Notes: generated from the sequence alone by a model not told the origin. Counted from the first letter of the stretch, positions 18,596 to 27,888 are shown. The stretch: 60,469 nucleotides of DNA from SHZI01 sp041396045 (GCA_041396045.1 JAWKZI010000017.1:1-60469); one strand, 5' to 3'. Made by a program: numbers and translations.

Positions 18596-19630
18596 ATGCG
18601 TTTGGTGTTCACACTGGTTCTGGTGTTTGCCTGGTCCGTGCCGGCCGTTGCCGGCACGGTTACGACTGAACTAAGCGGGACTTTCAACAATAGCCAGGAG
18701 AACGCGTGTATTCACGTATCGACGTTCTTTTACCTGACTGACTGCTTCTATTCCCGCCATAACAAAACTGTTGCCGGCCAGGAGTTGCCGTGGTCCGGCC
18801 CCACAGTAAATCCCGTCTACTACAGCGTGACCAGTCCGCATGCGGTGCCAACCTACGTCCCGGTGCCGGGCGACGACCGTATTGCGCCACCTCTGCATGG
18901 CACGGTTACTGTCGATGATCACGGTACGTCTGCACCCGACGACGACACCATCAGTGGCCGCTGGATTGTCGGCCCGGCGGCGCGCAGCGTTGTCGTCAAC
19001 GTGAATGAGTTTGCCGGAGGAACAGGTGGTGCGCCGCCGCGCGCCGTCATGACCTGGTCGGGCATTACCCACACCCTGGCGCCGACGCGCATCGACAGTG
19101 CAACGCCCAACGATCACGGTGGCTTCGACTACGTGATCGGATCCAAAGGCTTTCCGGAGCGCTTGTGTCTGGTCAAGGATCCGGGCGACTGTTTTCCCAG
19201 CGCGCACGCCGGCCTGACCACTGACGGCCAGACTGCTGTGAGCACGTGGGATGGCCCCAAAGCCATTGGCATCACGCGTGACACCGCCATGGAAGGGAAC
19301 ATTGGTGCCACCACGGAAGCAGTCATTGCTGATTACACCTGTGTGGACAATCGCGGCCAGGTCACCTGCCCGAATCACAACGTTGTCTGGAGTCCGTCGG
19401 CAGAGCCCGCGCCCGGTGCGCGCAACCGGAACGAAGGTCCGGGCTTTGACAATCTGGTCCTGAAGGTGGTGACGAATGCCAGGGGAAAGGTTATCGCCGC
19501 CGAGGGCTATTGGACCAATGAGTATTTCATTATGGGTGGACCCAAGGTTTTCCAGGTACCTGAGGGACACAACAACTCCTTTCAGGGTGGCTACCTCCAG
19601 TTGCGCAGCAGTTCCCGAGGTGATCGGTGA
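18596..19630 (+). CDS. Secreted protein of unknown function, coupled to multicopper oxidase
   Basis: 344 residues from ATG 18596, with GGGGG 6 bases upstream; the earlier part of the frame lies in the divergent LLM gene and promoter. A clear signal peptide ends V-P-A-V-A-G. The mature part is beta-rich, with six cysteines that could form three disulfides (A-C-I-H, D-C-F-Y, L-C-L-V, D-C-F-P, T-C-V-D, T-C-P-N). I recognise no family. Its stop overlaps the start of the multicopper oxidase (GTGA at 19627-19630), so the two are made together and probably act together in the periplasm or outside the cell. Confidence 0.75.
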   Translation: MRLVFTLVLVFAWSVPAVAGTVTTELSGTFNNSQENACIHVSTFFYLTDCFYSRHNKTVAGQELPWSGPTVNPVYYSVTSPHAVPTYVPVPGDDRIAPPLHGTVTVDDHGTSAPDDDTISGRWIVGPAARSVVVNVNEFAGGTGGAPPRAVMTWSGITHTLAPTRIDSATPNDHGGFDYVIGSKGFPERLCLVKDPGDCFPSAHAGLTTDGQTAVSTWDGPKAIGITRDTAMEGNIGATTEAVIADYTCVDNRGQVTCPNHNVVWSPSAEPAPGARNRNEGPGFDNLVLKVVTNARGKVIAAEGYWTNEYFIMGGPKVFQVPEGHNNSFQGGYLQLRSSSRGDR

Positions 19631-21552
19631 GTTCGTGCCGGGAACGGTGGGCCGCTGTTTGCCGAACCACGGTACTGTTACTTGCAGTGGCCCTGTCAGG
19701 CGCCTGCGTCACTGATCGGCACCAGTCCAGTCGGAAGGTCGACCCTCGCGTAGTCGAGATCAATCTGGTTGCCGCCCGGCAAGCCGTAGATCTCACAGGT
19801 AGCGGACTGATGGCGAATGCCTACACGCTGAACGGCAAGGTGCCAGGTCCGGAATTGCGACTGCATGTGGGCGATACGGCTGTAGTGCACTTCAGGAACG
19901 AGCTGCCAGAGCTGACGACTGTCCACTGGCACGGTATTGAGCTGGACAATGTCAACGACGGGACCAGCGTGACCCAGGATCCGGTCCGGCCTGGCGAAAG
20001 TTTCGACTACCGGTTCAAGGTGACGCGGCCGGGTGTGTTCTGGTACCACTCCCACGCCATGCCGAGCAATCCCGAGTTCAAGGGATTCTATGGGGCCATC
20101 GTGGTCACTGATGATAGTGACGCCAGGCTGGTTGAAAAGCAGGTACTGCCGGACGCTGACCAGACCTGGACCCTGGTGTTGTCGGACACGACCGTGTGCA
20201 AGAAGCCGGGGATGAACGATACCGCTACGTTCGCCGCGGACCCGTCACGGCCATGGGCCTTCACAGCCAGACTTGGCCCGTTCCCCGGACTCGTCGCCTA
20301 TCCATCGCCCGTGGATCTCTGTGAAGCACCACGCGACCGGCACGGTGTATTCACGGATACAGGACCGCTTGCCGAGGGCGAGATTCCGAATATCCAGCCA
20401 GCAACCAGTTGCAGTGCCGGCGGCAACACCTTTGGCATGGAGTCCAGAAAGTCGTGCCGGGTCAATGAAGGGCAACTGGTACTCACCAATGGAGTAGTTG
20501 CCGCCGCCCGGGCGGGTACACCCGAAAATCCAGGCGCTCTGCAGGGCGACCGGGACGTATTCGCCGTTGAGCCGGGCAGTGGCGTTCGTCTGCGACTGGT
20601 CAACGCGGCCGTCAGCCGCTACTTCCGGCTACGTCTGACTGACCAGTCCGGAAAGCAGCAGACGATCTACAGGGTTGGTGGCCAAGGTGGTGTGCTCGAC
20701 CGCGTGATCGTCGAGGGCGGCCAGATTGGACAGCTGGATACGAAATTTGAACGCGGCGAGATCCTGCTCGGCGTCGCGGAGCGCACGGACGTGGTTATCC
20801 GGATTCCGGACACGGCAAAGCCGGGTAGTGTGCTGACGTTGTGGACGCTCGACTACCAGCACTACGGGACTGCCGAGTATCCCTACGGCTATGGCGGCCT
20901 GCCTACAGTCCCGGTCGCCCATTTCCGGGTTGCGGAAGGAGCCGATACTGCCAGGTATGCCATTGCGGAGGGTGATCCATTGCGTTTGCACCCTGCTGTA
21001 AACGATCCGGTCGAATCAATCAAAACCCTGACAATCGATCGGCATTTGCTTGACCCCGCCAGTTTCGCTGCGCCGGCAATCGGAACCCCGGAAGAAGAGA
21101 TTCTGTTGACCGTGGTCGGGTTGAAGCACACGATCGATGGCGTTTTCGGCACAGTCCTTGAGCAAGGTGCGGCCGACTATCGCGATATTCCCCACCTGCA
21201 ATCCAGCCGCTACGCCGCAGTGGGCGACACCCTGGAGCTTACTTTCTACAACGGAACGCAGATGCACCATCCGATGCATCTGCATGGCTTTTCCTTTCAA
21301 CCGTTGCGCATAACCGATGTCAACAACAACACGGTTTATCAGTACGACTACAACGAGTTCGTCGATACGGTGGATGTGCCATCACTCTACAAGCTCGTGA
21401 TGCGCGTTCGCCTGGCTGACCGGCCGATCTTTGCCACCGGTTTGCCGGGCGGGGCCAAAGGCCGCTGGCTACTCCATTGCCACATTTTTCCCCATGCAGC
21501 CCTCGGCATGATGAGCGAGCTGGTAGTCGTGGATCCGGCTACCGTCCAGTAG
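19627..21552 (+). CDS. Multicopper oxidase (laccase/CueO-like), exported
   Basis: 641 residues starting at GTG 19627. The N-terminus has a hydrophobic signal ending L-S-G-A-C, a weak lipobox. All four copper-binding motifs are visible in order: H-W-H-G-I-E, W-Y-H-S-H-A-M, H-H-P-M-H-L-H-G and H-C-H-I-F-P-H-A-A-L-G-M, the last giving the type 1 copper cysteine, histidine and axial methionine. Such enzymes couple one-electron oxidation of phenols, metals or bilirubin-like compounds to reduction of oxygen to water. An insertion with several cysteines (residues about 190-290) lies between the first and middle cupredoxin domains. Substrate cannot be inferred. Confidence 0.9.
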   Translation: MSSCRERWAAVCRTTVLLLAVALSGACVTDRHQSSRKVDPRVVEINLVAARQAVDLTGSGLMANAYTLNGKVPGPELRLHVGDTAVVHFRNELPELTTVHWHGIELDNVNDGTSVTQDPVRPGESFDYRFKVTRPGVFWYHSHAMPSNPEFKGFYGAIVVTDDSDARLVEKQVLPDADQTWTLVLSDTTVCKKPGMNDTATFAADPSRPWAFTARLGPFPGLVAYPSPVDLCEAPRDRHGVFTDTGPLAEGEIPNIQPATSCSAGGNTFGMESRKSCRVNEGQLVLTNGVVAAARAGTPENPGALQGDRDVFAVEPGSGVRLRLVNAAVSRYFRLRLTDQSGKQQTIYRVGGQGGVLDRVIVEGGQIGQLDTKFERGEILLGVAERTDVVIRIPDTAKPGSVLTLWTLDYQHYGTAEYPYGYGGLPTVPVAHFRVAEGADTARYAIAEGDPLRLHPAVNDPVESIKTLTIDRHLLDPASFAAPAIGTPEEEILLTVVGLKHTIDGVFGTVLEQGAADYRDIPHLQSSRYAAVGDTLELTFYNGTQMHHPMHLHGFSFQPLRITDVNNNTVYQYDYNEFVDTVDVPSLYKLVMRVRLADRPIFATGLPGGAKGRWLLHCHIFPHAALGMMSELVVVDPATVQ

Positions 21553-21618
21553 GAGGAGGCAGTGCACCATCGCAATTTGCGCGGCGAATGCGGGCTGGTG
21601 GCGTGTCTGTCGTGGTGT

Positions 21619-22248
21619 TCAGTCCGCGCGTTCGGCATGCGCCTGGGCACTGCTTAGCGTCCACTCCATCAGCTCGGTACTGAGTGCGGACAGAGCCACA
21701 CCAACTGCGTCGACAACGGCGGGCACCGCTTCGCCGCTGGCGGTGCTGTTGTGCACGAACAGGCGGCTGGCAACGACATCGCGGCTGCTGGCATCGAGCA
21801 GGGTTGCGTACAGCGCAATGTGCGCGTGGGGCGCGCTACCTTCAACGTCGTAAACCGACTCGAATGCCCGCAAGTCCAACTGCAATACGTAGTCGGCACG
21901 CAAGGCGTCGCGAGCGCGGCCGACAGCCATGATCCGCCCCGAATCCTGGAAGCGGCGTAGCAGGGCGGTTTCGACTATGTCGGGGGCGGCTGCGGTCCAG
22001 CGTGCGCCAGCATAGGATTGCAGCTCGTTTGGACGTGGCCGTACCGCGATCCGCGGCGAGTCCAGCGCCGGGTCACTCAGTGGCCGGTCGATCACCAGTT
22101 GCCATTGCACACCCGGTGCGTCGGTTGCATCAGTGCTGCTCAGTGCCGGCGTGTACAGTTGTACGGCTTCACGCGCTGGCAGGCTGACGCAGCCGCTGAG
22201 AACGCCGAGTAACACAATAGACGCTGCGATAGCGGGCGTGTGCTTCAT
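21619..22248 (-). CDS. ABC-type transport auxiliary lipoprotein (PqiC/YmbA-like)
   Basis: 209 residues with a lipoprotein signal, lipobox L-S-G-C at residues 17-20. The rest resembles the ABC_trans_aux family (PqiC, formerly DUF330): a R-P-L-S-D-P-A-L-D-S-P-R-I-A-V strand and Y-A-G-A-R-W early, and a C-terminal helix. These lipoproteins sit at the outer membrane and pair with MCE tunnels. It overlaps the Mce gene stop by four bases (ATGA) and is the last gene of the MCE operon. Confidence 0.85.
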   Translation of the reverse strand: MKHTPAIAASIVLLGVLSGCVSLPAREAVQLYTPALSSTDATDAPGVQWQLVIDRPLSDPALDSPRIAVRPRPNELQSYAGARWTAAAPDIVETALLRRFQDSGRIMAVGRARDALRADYVLQLDLRAFESVYDVEGSAPHAHIALYATLLDASSRDVVASRLFVHNSTASGEAVPAVVDAVGVALSALSTELMEWTLSSAQAHAERAD

Positions 22249-23204
22249 TCCGGTTTGAACTCCTTGCGATCATCCCCGCCAAGCAAAAAGGTGGCCGGGT
22301 CTTGCTCTATCTGCGCGGAAAGGCTGCTGATCTGGCGTAACAATGCCCGCAGCTCGGCCAGGGTTGGACCGGCCTGACCGATACCGCGAGCGCCCAGTGC
22401 ATCTGTTGCGGAGCCCTGCGGCCCAAGCACCATCTCGGTCTGCTTGCTGGTTTTGGCCAGACTGGCCAGCGCGGTTTTCAGATCAGCGCTGATTTTCGGC
22501 AGGTCGGCAATCAGGGTTCGATCCATCACTTCCGAGCCGTGATCAAGCCGGCCCATAACCCGTTCGGCCGAGCCCATGATGCTTTCCAGGTGTTCACTGG
22601 CCAGCCGCGCCGCGCGCAAGGTGGCCTGGATCTGGTCGCGTTCGGCGGCCAGAGTCTGGGAGAGCTCATTGATGTTGTCGAGCGCACCAGAAACGCGTTC
22701 GGCATTCTCCTGCTGAGGATCGAACCTAACCGCAACAGGACCTGAGTGGCGGCGGCGATATCCTCACTGGTGGACAGGAGATTCTGGAACGCGGACGAAT
22801 GTGCCACGATGCGGGGAACGCTCCCGCCCTTGCCCAGCAGTGGCGGGCTGCCCGGGCTGCCGCCGGACAATTGTATAAAGGCGACACCGGTGAGCCCGAT
22901 GAACGCCAGGTTGGCCCGGGTGTCTTCAAGCACAGGCGCACTCGTTCGCAGCCTCACTCGCGCAATCACCTGGCGGGGGTCATCCGGTGCCAGCGACAGG
23001 TCGCGCACGGTGCCTACGGCGATTCCGTTAGCGCACCGGACTGCCGTTGGAGAGCCCGCTGACCGGTTCCTTGAAGACCACGTCGTATTCGCGCCAGGCA
23101 GCGTCAGAGGTGAATTTTGCAGCCCACAGGGCAAACAGCACCATCAGCACAAAAACAAGCAGGGTAAAGGCACCGATCAATACATGATTGGCTTTGGTTT
23201 CCAT
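22245..23204 (-). pseudogene. MlaD/PqiB-type MCE substrate-binding protein, broken by two frameshifts
   Basis: Pieced together from three frames. Frame one (from ATG 23204) gives a membrane anchor (M-E-T-K-A-N-H-V-L-I-G-A-F-T-L-L) and the start of the MCE domain up to G-S-P-V-R, then a TAA. The second frame resumes at N-G-I-A-V-G-T-V-R-D-L and continues through F-I-G-L-T-G-V-A-F-I-Q-L to T-Q-V-L-L-R. The third carries the helical tail from D-P-Q-Q-E-N-A-E-R-V to the stop at 22245. The shifts fall near 23030 and 22723. Intact, it would be about 320 residues with a single MCE domain, a periplasmic lipid-binding ring. Real mutation or sequence error cannot be told apart here. Confidence 0.8.
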
Positions 23205-23998
23205 CAGCTACCTCGCCTGGCAGTCTGCGCCGCACGCGAGCGCGGGCCGTGGAAGTATTCATGTACCCACGGGTGATCGTAATCTTGCACCTGCGCCAGC
23301 ATACCGATGGTCAGTACCTTGCCCTCGGCCAGCACTGCGACCCGGTCACAGATGGCATACAGGGTGTCCAGGTCGTGCGTAATCAGAAACACGCTCAGGC
23401 CCATCGCCTGTTGCAGCGTGCGTAGCAATTGATCGAATGCGGCGGCACCGATTGGGTCAAGGCCGGCGGTGGGTTCATCCAGAAACAACAGTTCCGGATC
23501 TAGCACCAGCGCCCGCGCCAGCCCGGCGCGTTTGCGCATGCCGCCAGAAAGCTGCGACGGCAACTTCGTGCAGGTGGTCATCGGCAGACCCACCAGGCGC
23601 ACCTTGAGTTCGACCAGTTCATCGCGCAGCGCTGACGGCAGGTCGGCATGGTTTTCCTTCAACGGTACCGCCACGTTTTCCGCGACGTTCAACGACGAGA
23701 AGAGGGCACCATCCTGAAACAGTACGCCAGTGCGGCGTTCAATCACACGGTGGCCGGCGTCGCTGCCGGCGAGTACATCATGGCCGAGCGCTTCGATGCT
23801 GCCGCCCTGTGGCCGGCGCAGGCCGAGAATGCTGCGCATAAGCACCGACTTGCCCGAGCCCGAGGCACCAACCACGCCGAGGATTTCGCCGCGCTGCATG
23901 TCCAGCGACAAATCGTGATGCACGACCTGCGCACCGAACCGGTTCTCCAGCCCGCGTATGCGAATGACCGGCTCATGCACGGGCATGCTTTTGATCAC
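23204..23998 (-). CDS. MCE-family lipid transport ABC ATPase (MlaF-like)
   Basis: 264 residues. Walker A G-A-S-G-S-G-K-S, signature L-S-G-G-M-R-K-R, Walker B L-L-F-L-D-E-P-T and H-loop I-T-H-D are all present. The signature G-G-M-x-K-R and closing segment are typical of MlaF-type ATPases powering lipid movement between membranes. GTG at 23998 is preferred because it overlaps the permease stop (GTGA) and has GGAG upstream; ATG 23986 is an alternative. Its stop overlaps the Mce start by one base. Cytoplasmic, bound to the MlaE-like permease. Confidence 0.9.
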   Translation of the reverse strand: MIKSMPVHEPVIRIRGLENRFGAQVVHHDLSLDMQRGEILGVVGASGSGKSVLMRSILGLRRPQGGSIEALGHDVLAGSDAGHRVIERRTGVLFQDGALFSSLNVAENVAVPLKENHADLPSALRDELVELKVRLVGLPMTTCTKLPSQLSGGMRKRAGLARALVLDPELLFLDEPTAGLDPIGAAAFDQLLRTLQQAMGLSVFLITHDLDTLYAICDRVAVLAEGKVLTIGMLAQVQDYDHPWVHEYFHGPRSRAAQTARRGS

Positions 23999-25104
23999 CA
24001 GTCCATCTCCATGAAAAAAACAGCAGCCATGGCATCGAGCACGATAACCGAAGCGATGCTCTGCACCACGCTCGACGTGGTGCGCTCGCCAACCGATTGT
24101 GCAGTACCTTGGACCTTGAAACCTTCCAGGCAACCGATCAGCGAGATCACCACCGCGAACAGCGGCGCCTTGGCCAGGCCGAGCAGGAAATGGCGCAATG
24201 CCACTGTTTCGTGGAAACGGGTAATAAAGGCCTCCGGAGTAATGCCCAGGCTCAATGCAGCGACGGTCATGCCGCCGGCGATTCCGGCGATCATGGCCAG
24301 AAAGGTGAGCAGCGGCACGCCAATCAGCATTGCCAGCATACGCGGTAGTACCAACAGTTCGATCGGGTCGAGACCAAGGGTACGGATCGCATCGATCTCC
24401 TCGCGCGATTTCATTGCACCGATTTGTGCAGTGAAAGCGCTGGCGGTGCGCCCGGCAACGACGATGGCGGTTAGCAACACGCCGAATTCGCGCAGGAACG
24501 ACAACCCGACCAGCTCGACCACAAAGATGGTGGCCCCATAGGTGGCGAGTACAGTGGACCCCAAAAATGCGACCACTGCGCCGATCAGGAAACACAGCAC
24601 CGCGATCAACGGAACCGCGTCCAGACTGGTTGCTTCGATATGGTGAACCAGGGCGGTGACGCGCAGTCGTCGTGGGTGCAGCAGGCTACGCGCCAGGGTG
24701 CTGAGGGTGAGCCCGATGAAGCCAAGGAACAGGCGTGTCTGCAGCCACAGCCCGATCGTGGTCTCTCCCACCCGCGCCAGCAGATTTCGCAGGCCGCTGT
24801 GGGCTTCGGGCACGATGCCCTCGTGCTGGCTGGCTGCGGCCACTGCAGCCAACAGGGGTTCGTGGGCCGGGCTGAGTGAAACCTGCGACAGCTCCAGCTT
24901 CAACCGGCCCAGCAATTGCACCAGCAACAGCGCACCGGCAGAATCGAGTCGTTCGATCTTTTGCGCATCAATCTGGTCGATACCCAGCCAGTCGCGGCCC
25001 AGCGCTTCTTGCCGGGCGCCAGCTTCGGCCAGTGTCCAGCAGCCCGCCAGCAGCAGGCGATTGCCGTTTTCGGGGTCCACTTGCACTGGGGGCTGGGCGT
25101 TCAT
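23995..25104 (-). CDS. MlaE family lipid ABC permease with N-terminal STAS-like domain
   Basis: 369 residues. Residues 1 to about 100 resemble a STAS/MlaB domain (I-D-A-Q-K-I-E-R-L-D-S-A-G-A-L-L-L-V-Q-L-L), fused to an MlaE permease of five to six helices with the family stretch L-R-E-F-G-V-L-L-T-A-I-V-V-A-G-R-T-A-S-A-F-T-A-Q-I-G-A-M and the following E-E-I-D-A-I. In E. coli these are separate proteins (MlaB and MlaE); the fusion is common in other bacteria. It is the first gene of the operon permease-ATPase-Mce-lipoprotein, a set that moves phospholipids across the envelope. Confidence 0.9.
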   Translation of the reverse strand: MNAQPPVQVDPENGNRLLLAGCWTLAEAGARQEALGRDWLGIDQIDAQKIERLDSAGALLLVQLLGRLKLELSQVSLSPAHEPLLAAVAAASQHEGIVPEAHSGLRNLLARVGETTIGLWLQTRLFLGFIGLTLSTLARSLLHPRRLRVTALVHHIEATSLDAVPLIAVLCFLIGAVVAFLGSTVLATYGATIFVVELVGLSFLREFGVLLTAIVVAGRTASAFTAQIGAMKSREEIDAIRTLGLDPIELLVLPRMLAMLIGVPLLTFLAMIAGIAGGMTVAALSLGITPEAFITRFHETVALRHFLLGLAKAPLFAVVISLIGCLEGFKVQGTAQSVGERTTSSVVQSIASVIVLDAMAAVFFMEMDW

Positions 25105-25346
25105 GACTGTGGCCAGTGTGCCGAAAAACTACGGCCTTGTGGGTATTCCCGTACTGCAGGTGTCGTGTTCCTCACCCTGTGATGCTGTAAGCGCCATACG
25201 GCCGGCAGACGGCAGGGCGTGAGCGCAACGCTGTACAAACTGGTGTTGTATCCCTTCGGCACTGCCGGGGAATACACGGTGGCATGGTGGGCGATATCTA
25301 CGCGCCGCATGGCCGCGGCGATCCGCCAGGCAGCAACCTGGAAGGT

Positions 25347-25709
25347 TTACAGCTCGATTGACACCTTGAAGCCGCCAAAAAACATTCGCCGGCCGTCAAA
25401 TGGCATCTTCTTCGGATCCATCATGGCGGCCAGCCGCTTGTCTTTCATGACTTTGGCATTGACCGCATCGCGATGCTTTCTGGATTTGAAGACGATCCAG
25501 GATAACCACACTGTTTCATTCGACTTCAGTTTCACGCTTTGCGGGAACGACGTGTGTTTGCCGGGCTTCACGTCATCGGCAATGCATTCCATGTATTCCA
25601 GGGCGCCGTGTTCACGCCAGACCTTGCCGGCAGTACGGGCCATTTTTTTGTAGGCGGCCGTCTTGCCTTTGGGTACCGGGATTACAAATCCATCAACATA
25701 TCTGGGCAT
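25347..25709 (-). CDS. DUF1428 family protein (YbaA-like)
   Basis: 120 residues matching DUF1428: opens M-P-R-Y-V-D-G-F-V-I-P-V-P, with A-D-D-V-K-P-G-K and F-G-G-F-K at the end. It is a dimeric alpha/beta-barrel-related fold of unknown biochemical role. It lies 3 bases after the upstream YciI gene, so it is the last gene of the sigma-factor operon. Confidence 0.88.
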   Translation of the reverse strand: MPRYVDGFVIPVPKGKTAAYKKMARTAGKVWREHGALEYMECIADDVKPGKHTSFPQSVKLKSNETVWLSWIVFKSRKHRDAVNAKVMKDKRLAAMMDPKKMPFDGRRMFFGGFKVSIEL

Positions 25710-25712
25710 GGT

Positions 25713-26126
25713 CTATCTCCCTGAGGACTGGATTTCCACAAAACCTTTTGCGGCTTCTTGCACATCGTCGGGAAAGTCTTCGATCTCCTGGACTTGCCGG
25801 ACTTCAATGATCTCGTTGTCAGCTGCCGGACAGCGGCAGGCCCACGCGACGGCCTCTTCTTTCGATTTGACCTGAATCATCCAGTAACCGCCGAGCACTT
25901 CGCGAGTCTCGATGAACGGTCCGTCAGTCACTTTCGGCTGTCCTTTTGAAAAGTGTACACGCGCACCCATGGACGGCGGGTGCAGGCCGTCGAGCCCGAG
26001 CAGTACGCCGGCCTTCTGCAGTTCCGAGTTGAACTTCATCATGGCTTCCACGGCCCGCACATCCGGAACCGTGCCGGGCGCAGCCGTTTCGTAGCCCTTG
26101 GGAATCATCAGCATCATGAATCGCAT
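25713..26126 (-). CDS. YciI/DGPF family protein
   Basis: 137 residues with the family pattern M-R-F-M-M-L-M at the start and V-T-D-G-P-F-I-E-T-R-E-V-L-G-G-Y-W in the middle, the D-G-P-F hallmark. DGPF proteins belong to the YCII-related ferredoxin-like superfamily. They are conserved neighbours of ECF42 sigma factors and probable members of their regulon. Biochemical function unknown. Located between a second DGPF gene and DUF1428, same strand. Confidence 0.9.
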   Translation of the reverse strand: MRFMMLMIPKGYETAAPGTVPDVRAVEAMMKFNSELQKAGVLLGLDGLHPPSMGARVHFSKGQPKVTDGPFIETREVLGGYWMIQVKSKEEAVAWACRCPAADNEIIEVRQVQEIEDFPDDVQEAAKGFVEIQSSGR

Positions 26127-26178
26127 AGTCGTAGCTCCTGTTCGCTGCGACCGCCAGAGTTGCGGGTGCCTTGCTTCA

Positions 26179-26511
26179 CTACGGGTTCAGTTCCCTCACT
26201 GGTCTCACTTCGATACTGCCGACCCGGGCCGGCGGTATCTTCGCCGCAACTTCTATGGCGGCATTCAGATCGCTGGCCTCGATCAGGTAGAAGCCGGCGA
26301 GTTGTTCCTTGGTTTCCGCGAAAGGGCCGTCCGTCAGACTCATCTTGCCATTGCGGACCCGTACGGTGGTCGCGGTACTGACCGGATGCAGGGGTTCAGC
26401 GGCAATGAGTTGCCCTTTTTCCCGCAGGATGTTGCCGCAATCCAGGCACTCGCTGTCGGGGACCTGTCCCTGGGTGGACTCATCCATGTAGACCAGGCAA
26501 AGATATTTCAT
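26179..26511 (-). CDS. YciI/DGPF family protein
   Basis: 110 residues from ATG 26511 (AGGAACC upstream). The open frame extends 25 codons further without coding character. Start M-K-Y-L-C-L-V-Y and S-L-T-D-G-P-F-A-E-T-K-E-Q-L-A-G-F-Y are the typical DGPF motifs, and G-S-I-E-V-R-P-V-R-E closes the fold. It is the DGPF gene nearest the ECF42-type sigma factor (about 115 bases downstream of it), the arrangement known for this sigma group. Confidence 0.9.
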   Translation of the reverse strand: MKYLCLVYMDESTQGQVPDSECLDCGNILREKGQLIAAEPLHPVSTATTVRVRNGKMSLTDGPFAETKEQLAGFYLIEASDLNAAIEVAAKIPPARVGSIEVRPVRELNP

Positions 26512-26625
26512 TGAGGGTTCCTGCCGGAAAAAATTAAAACCTGCTTCTTGTCGTTTGACATGACCCGATTTCGACACCTGGTCCACAGGAATAGTTTGCC
26601 ATCCGCCCGGTACAGTTGGGTGCGG

Positions 26626-27888
26626 TCAGATGGGGCCCTGTTGCGGCAGTTGAGCCAACCGGCGCTCCAGGTACCGGCGCTCCGCCTGCTGTCGGGTCAG
26701 GAGCAGCGCCCGGGCATAAGCCTCGCGGGCTTCGGCGGGCCGATTCAGCCGGCGCAGCAGATCGGCCCGGGCAGCATGGGCCGGTTGATAGCTTCTGAGT
26801 TCGCTCTTCGTCAGCAGAGAATCGATGAGGTCCAGTCCTGCCTCCGGGCCATCACGCATGGCAATTGCCACGGCACGATTCAAGGCCACGACGGGCGACG
26901 GCTCTGCCTGCAGCAACAGGTCATACAGGCCGACGATACGTGGCCAGTCAGTCTCGCTGGCGGTATGAGCGCTCGCATGCACGGCTGAGACAGCCGCCTG
27001 CAGTGCGTAGCTGCCGATGGTCGGTGCTGCCAGACAGCGGGTAACCAGTGCCTGTCCTTCGCGAATCAGACTCTGGTCCCAGCGACCGCGGTCCTGGTCT
27101 GCCAGCAATACCAGGTCGCCTTGCTCGTCCACGCGCGCGCTGCGCCGGGATTCGTGCAGCAGCATCAAGGCCAGCAGCCCCATGGTTTCCGGCTCAGGTA
27201 GCAGAGTCACCAGCAATCGGCCGAGACGGATGGCTTCAGCCGACAGATCGTGCCGGATGAGAGCCTCACCGGCCGATGCCGAGTAACCTTCATTGAACAC
27301 CAGATAGATCACCCGCAACACGCTCTGGAGGCGGGCCGGCAGTTCGGCATGCGTCGGGACTTCGTACGGTATTTTGGCATCACGGATCTTCTGCTTGGCA
27401 CGCACAATGCGCTGCGCCAGCGTGGGCGCCGAGGTCAGAAATGCGCGCGCAATTTCCTCAGTGCTCAGACCACACACCTCGCGCAGGGTCAGCGCGATCT
27501 GCGCGTCAGCGGTCAACGCCGGATGGCAACAGCTAAAGATCAACCGGAGCTGGTCGTCAGCGACGCTGTTTTCATCATCAGCCTCTGTCGGCGCCTGCAA
27601 TGCCTGGATATGGTCATCATGCAGATCCAGTGTGGTGAAGCGCGCTTGCCGCCGGATCCCGTCGATGGCCCGGAACCGCCCGGTGGAGACCAGCCACGCC
27701 CGCGGGTTGTTCGGGATCCCGTCTACCGGCCATTGCTCGAGTGCGGCCCGGAAGGCATCGTGCAGTGCCTCCTCAGCCAGCGTGAAGTCACCGAGCAGAC
27801 GAATCAGCGTAGCCAATACCCGCCGTGATTCTGCGCGATAGATCGCCTCGATTTGCTCCCGCAGCCCGTTGCCTGATGTGGTAACCAC
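26626..27888 (-). CDS. ECF sigma factor of the ECF42 type with long C-terminal helical extension
   Basis: 420 residues. Sigma region 2 (A-E-E-A-L-H-D-A-F...P-R-A-W-L) and region 4 (L-R-E-V-C-G-L-S-T-E-E-I-A-R-A-F) occupy the first 190 or so residues. The rest, about 220 residues with A-L-N-R-A-V-A-I-A, is the TPR-like extension that defines ECF42. No anti-sigma gene is adjacent, as expected for this group, whose extension controls activity. GTG at 27888 was chosen because it follows GGGAG and falls just after the hydrolase stop; longer frames would overlap that gene. Downstream DGPF and DUF1428 genes are the likely targets. Confidence 0.9.
   Translation of the reverse strand: MVTTSGNGLREQIEAIYRAESRRVLATLIRLLGDFTLAEEALHDAFRAALEQWPVDGIPNNPRAWLVSTGRFRAIDGIRRQARFTTLDLHDDHIQALQAPTEADDENSVADDQLRLIFSCCHPALTADAQIALTLREVCGLSTEEIARAFLTSAPTLAQRIVRAKQKIRDAKIPYEVPTHAELPARLQSVLRVIYLVFNEGYSASAGEALIRHDLSAEAIRLGRLLVTLLPEPETMGLLALMLLHESRRSARVDEQGDLVLLADQDRGRWDQSLIREGQALVTRCLAAPTIGSYALQAAVSAVHASAHTASETDWPRIVGLYDLLLQAEPSPVVALNRAVAIAMRDGPEAGLDLIDSLLTKSELRSYQPAHAARADLLRRLNRPAEAREAYARALLLTRQQAERRYLERRLAQLPQQGPI

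Noticed and set aside
18671..19570. 299-codon reverse-strand open frame
   Set aside because: Antisense to the secreted protein, whose signal peptide and coupling to the multicopper oxidase mark the plus strand as coding.
25105..25346. Small reverse-strand gene at 25101-25310
   Set aside because: The 69-codon frame has no ribosome site, no family and overlaps the permease start; treated as intergenic DNA.
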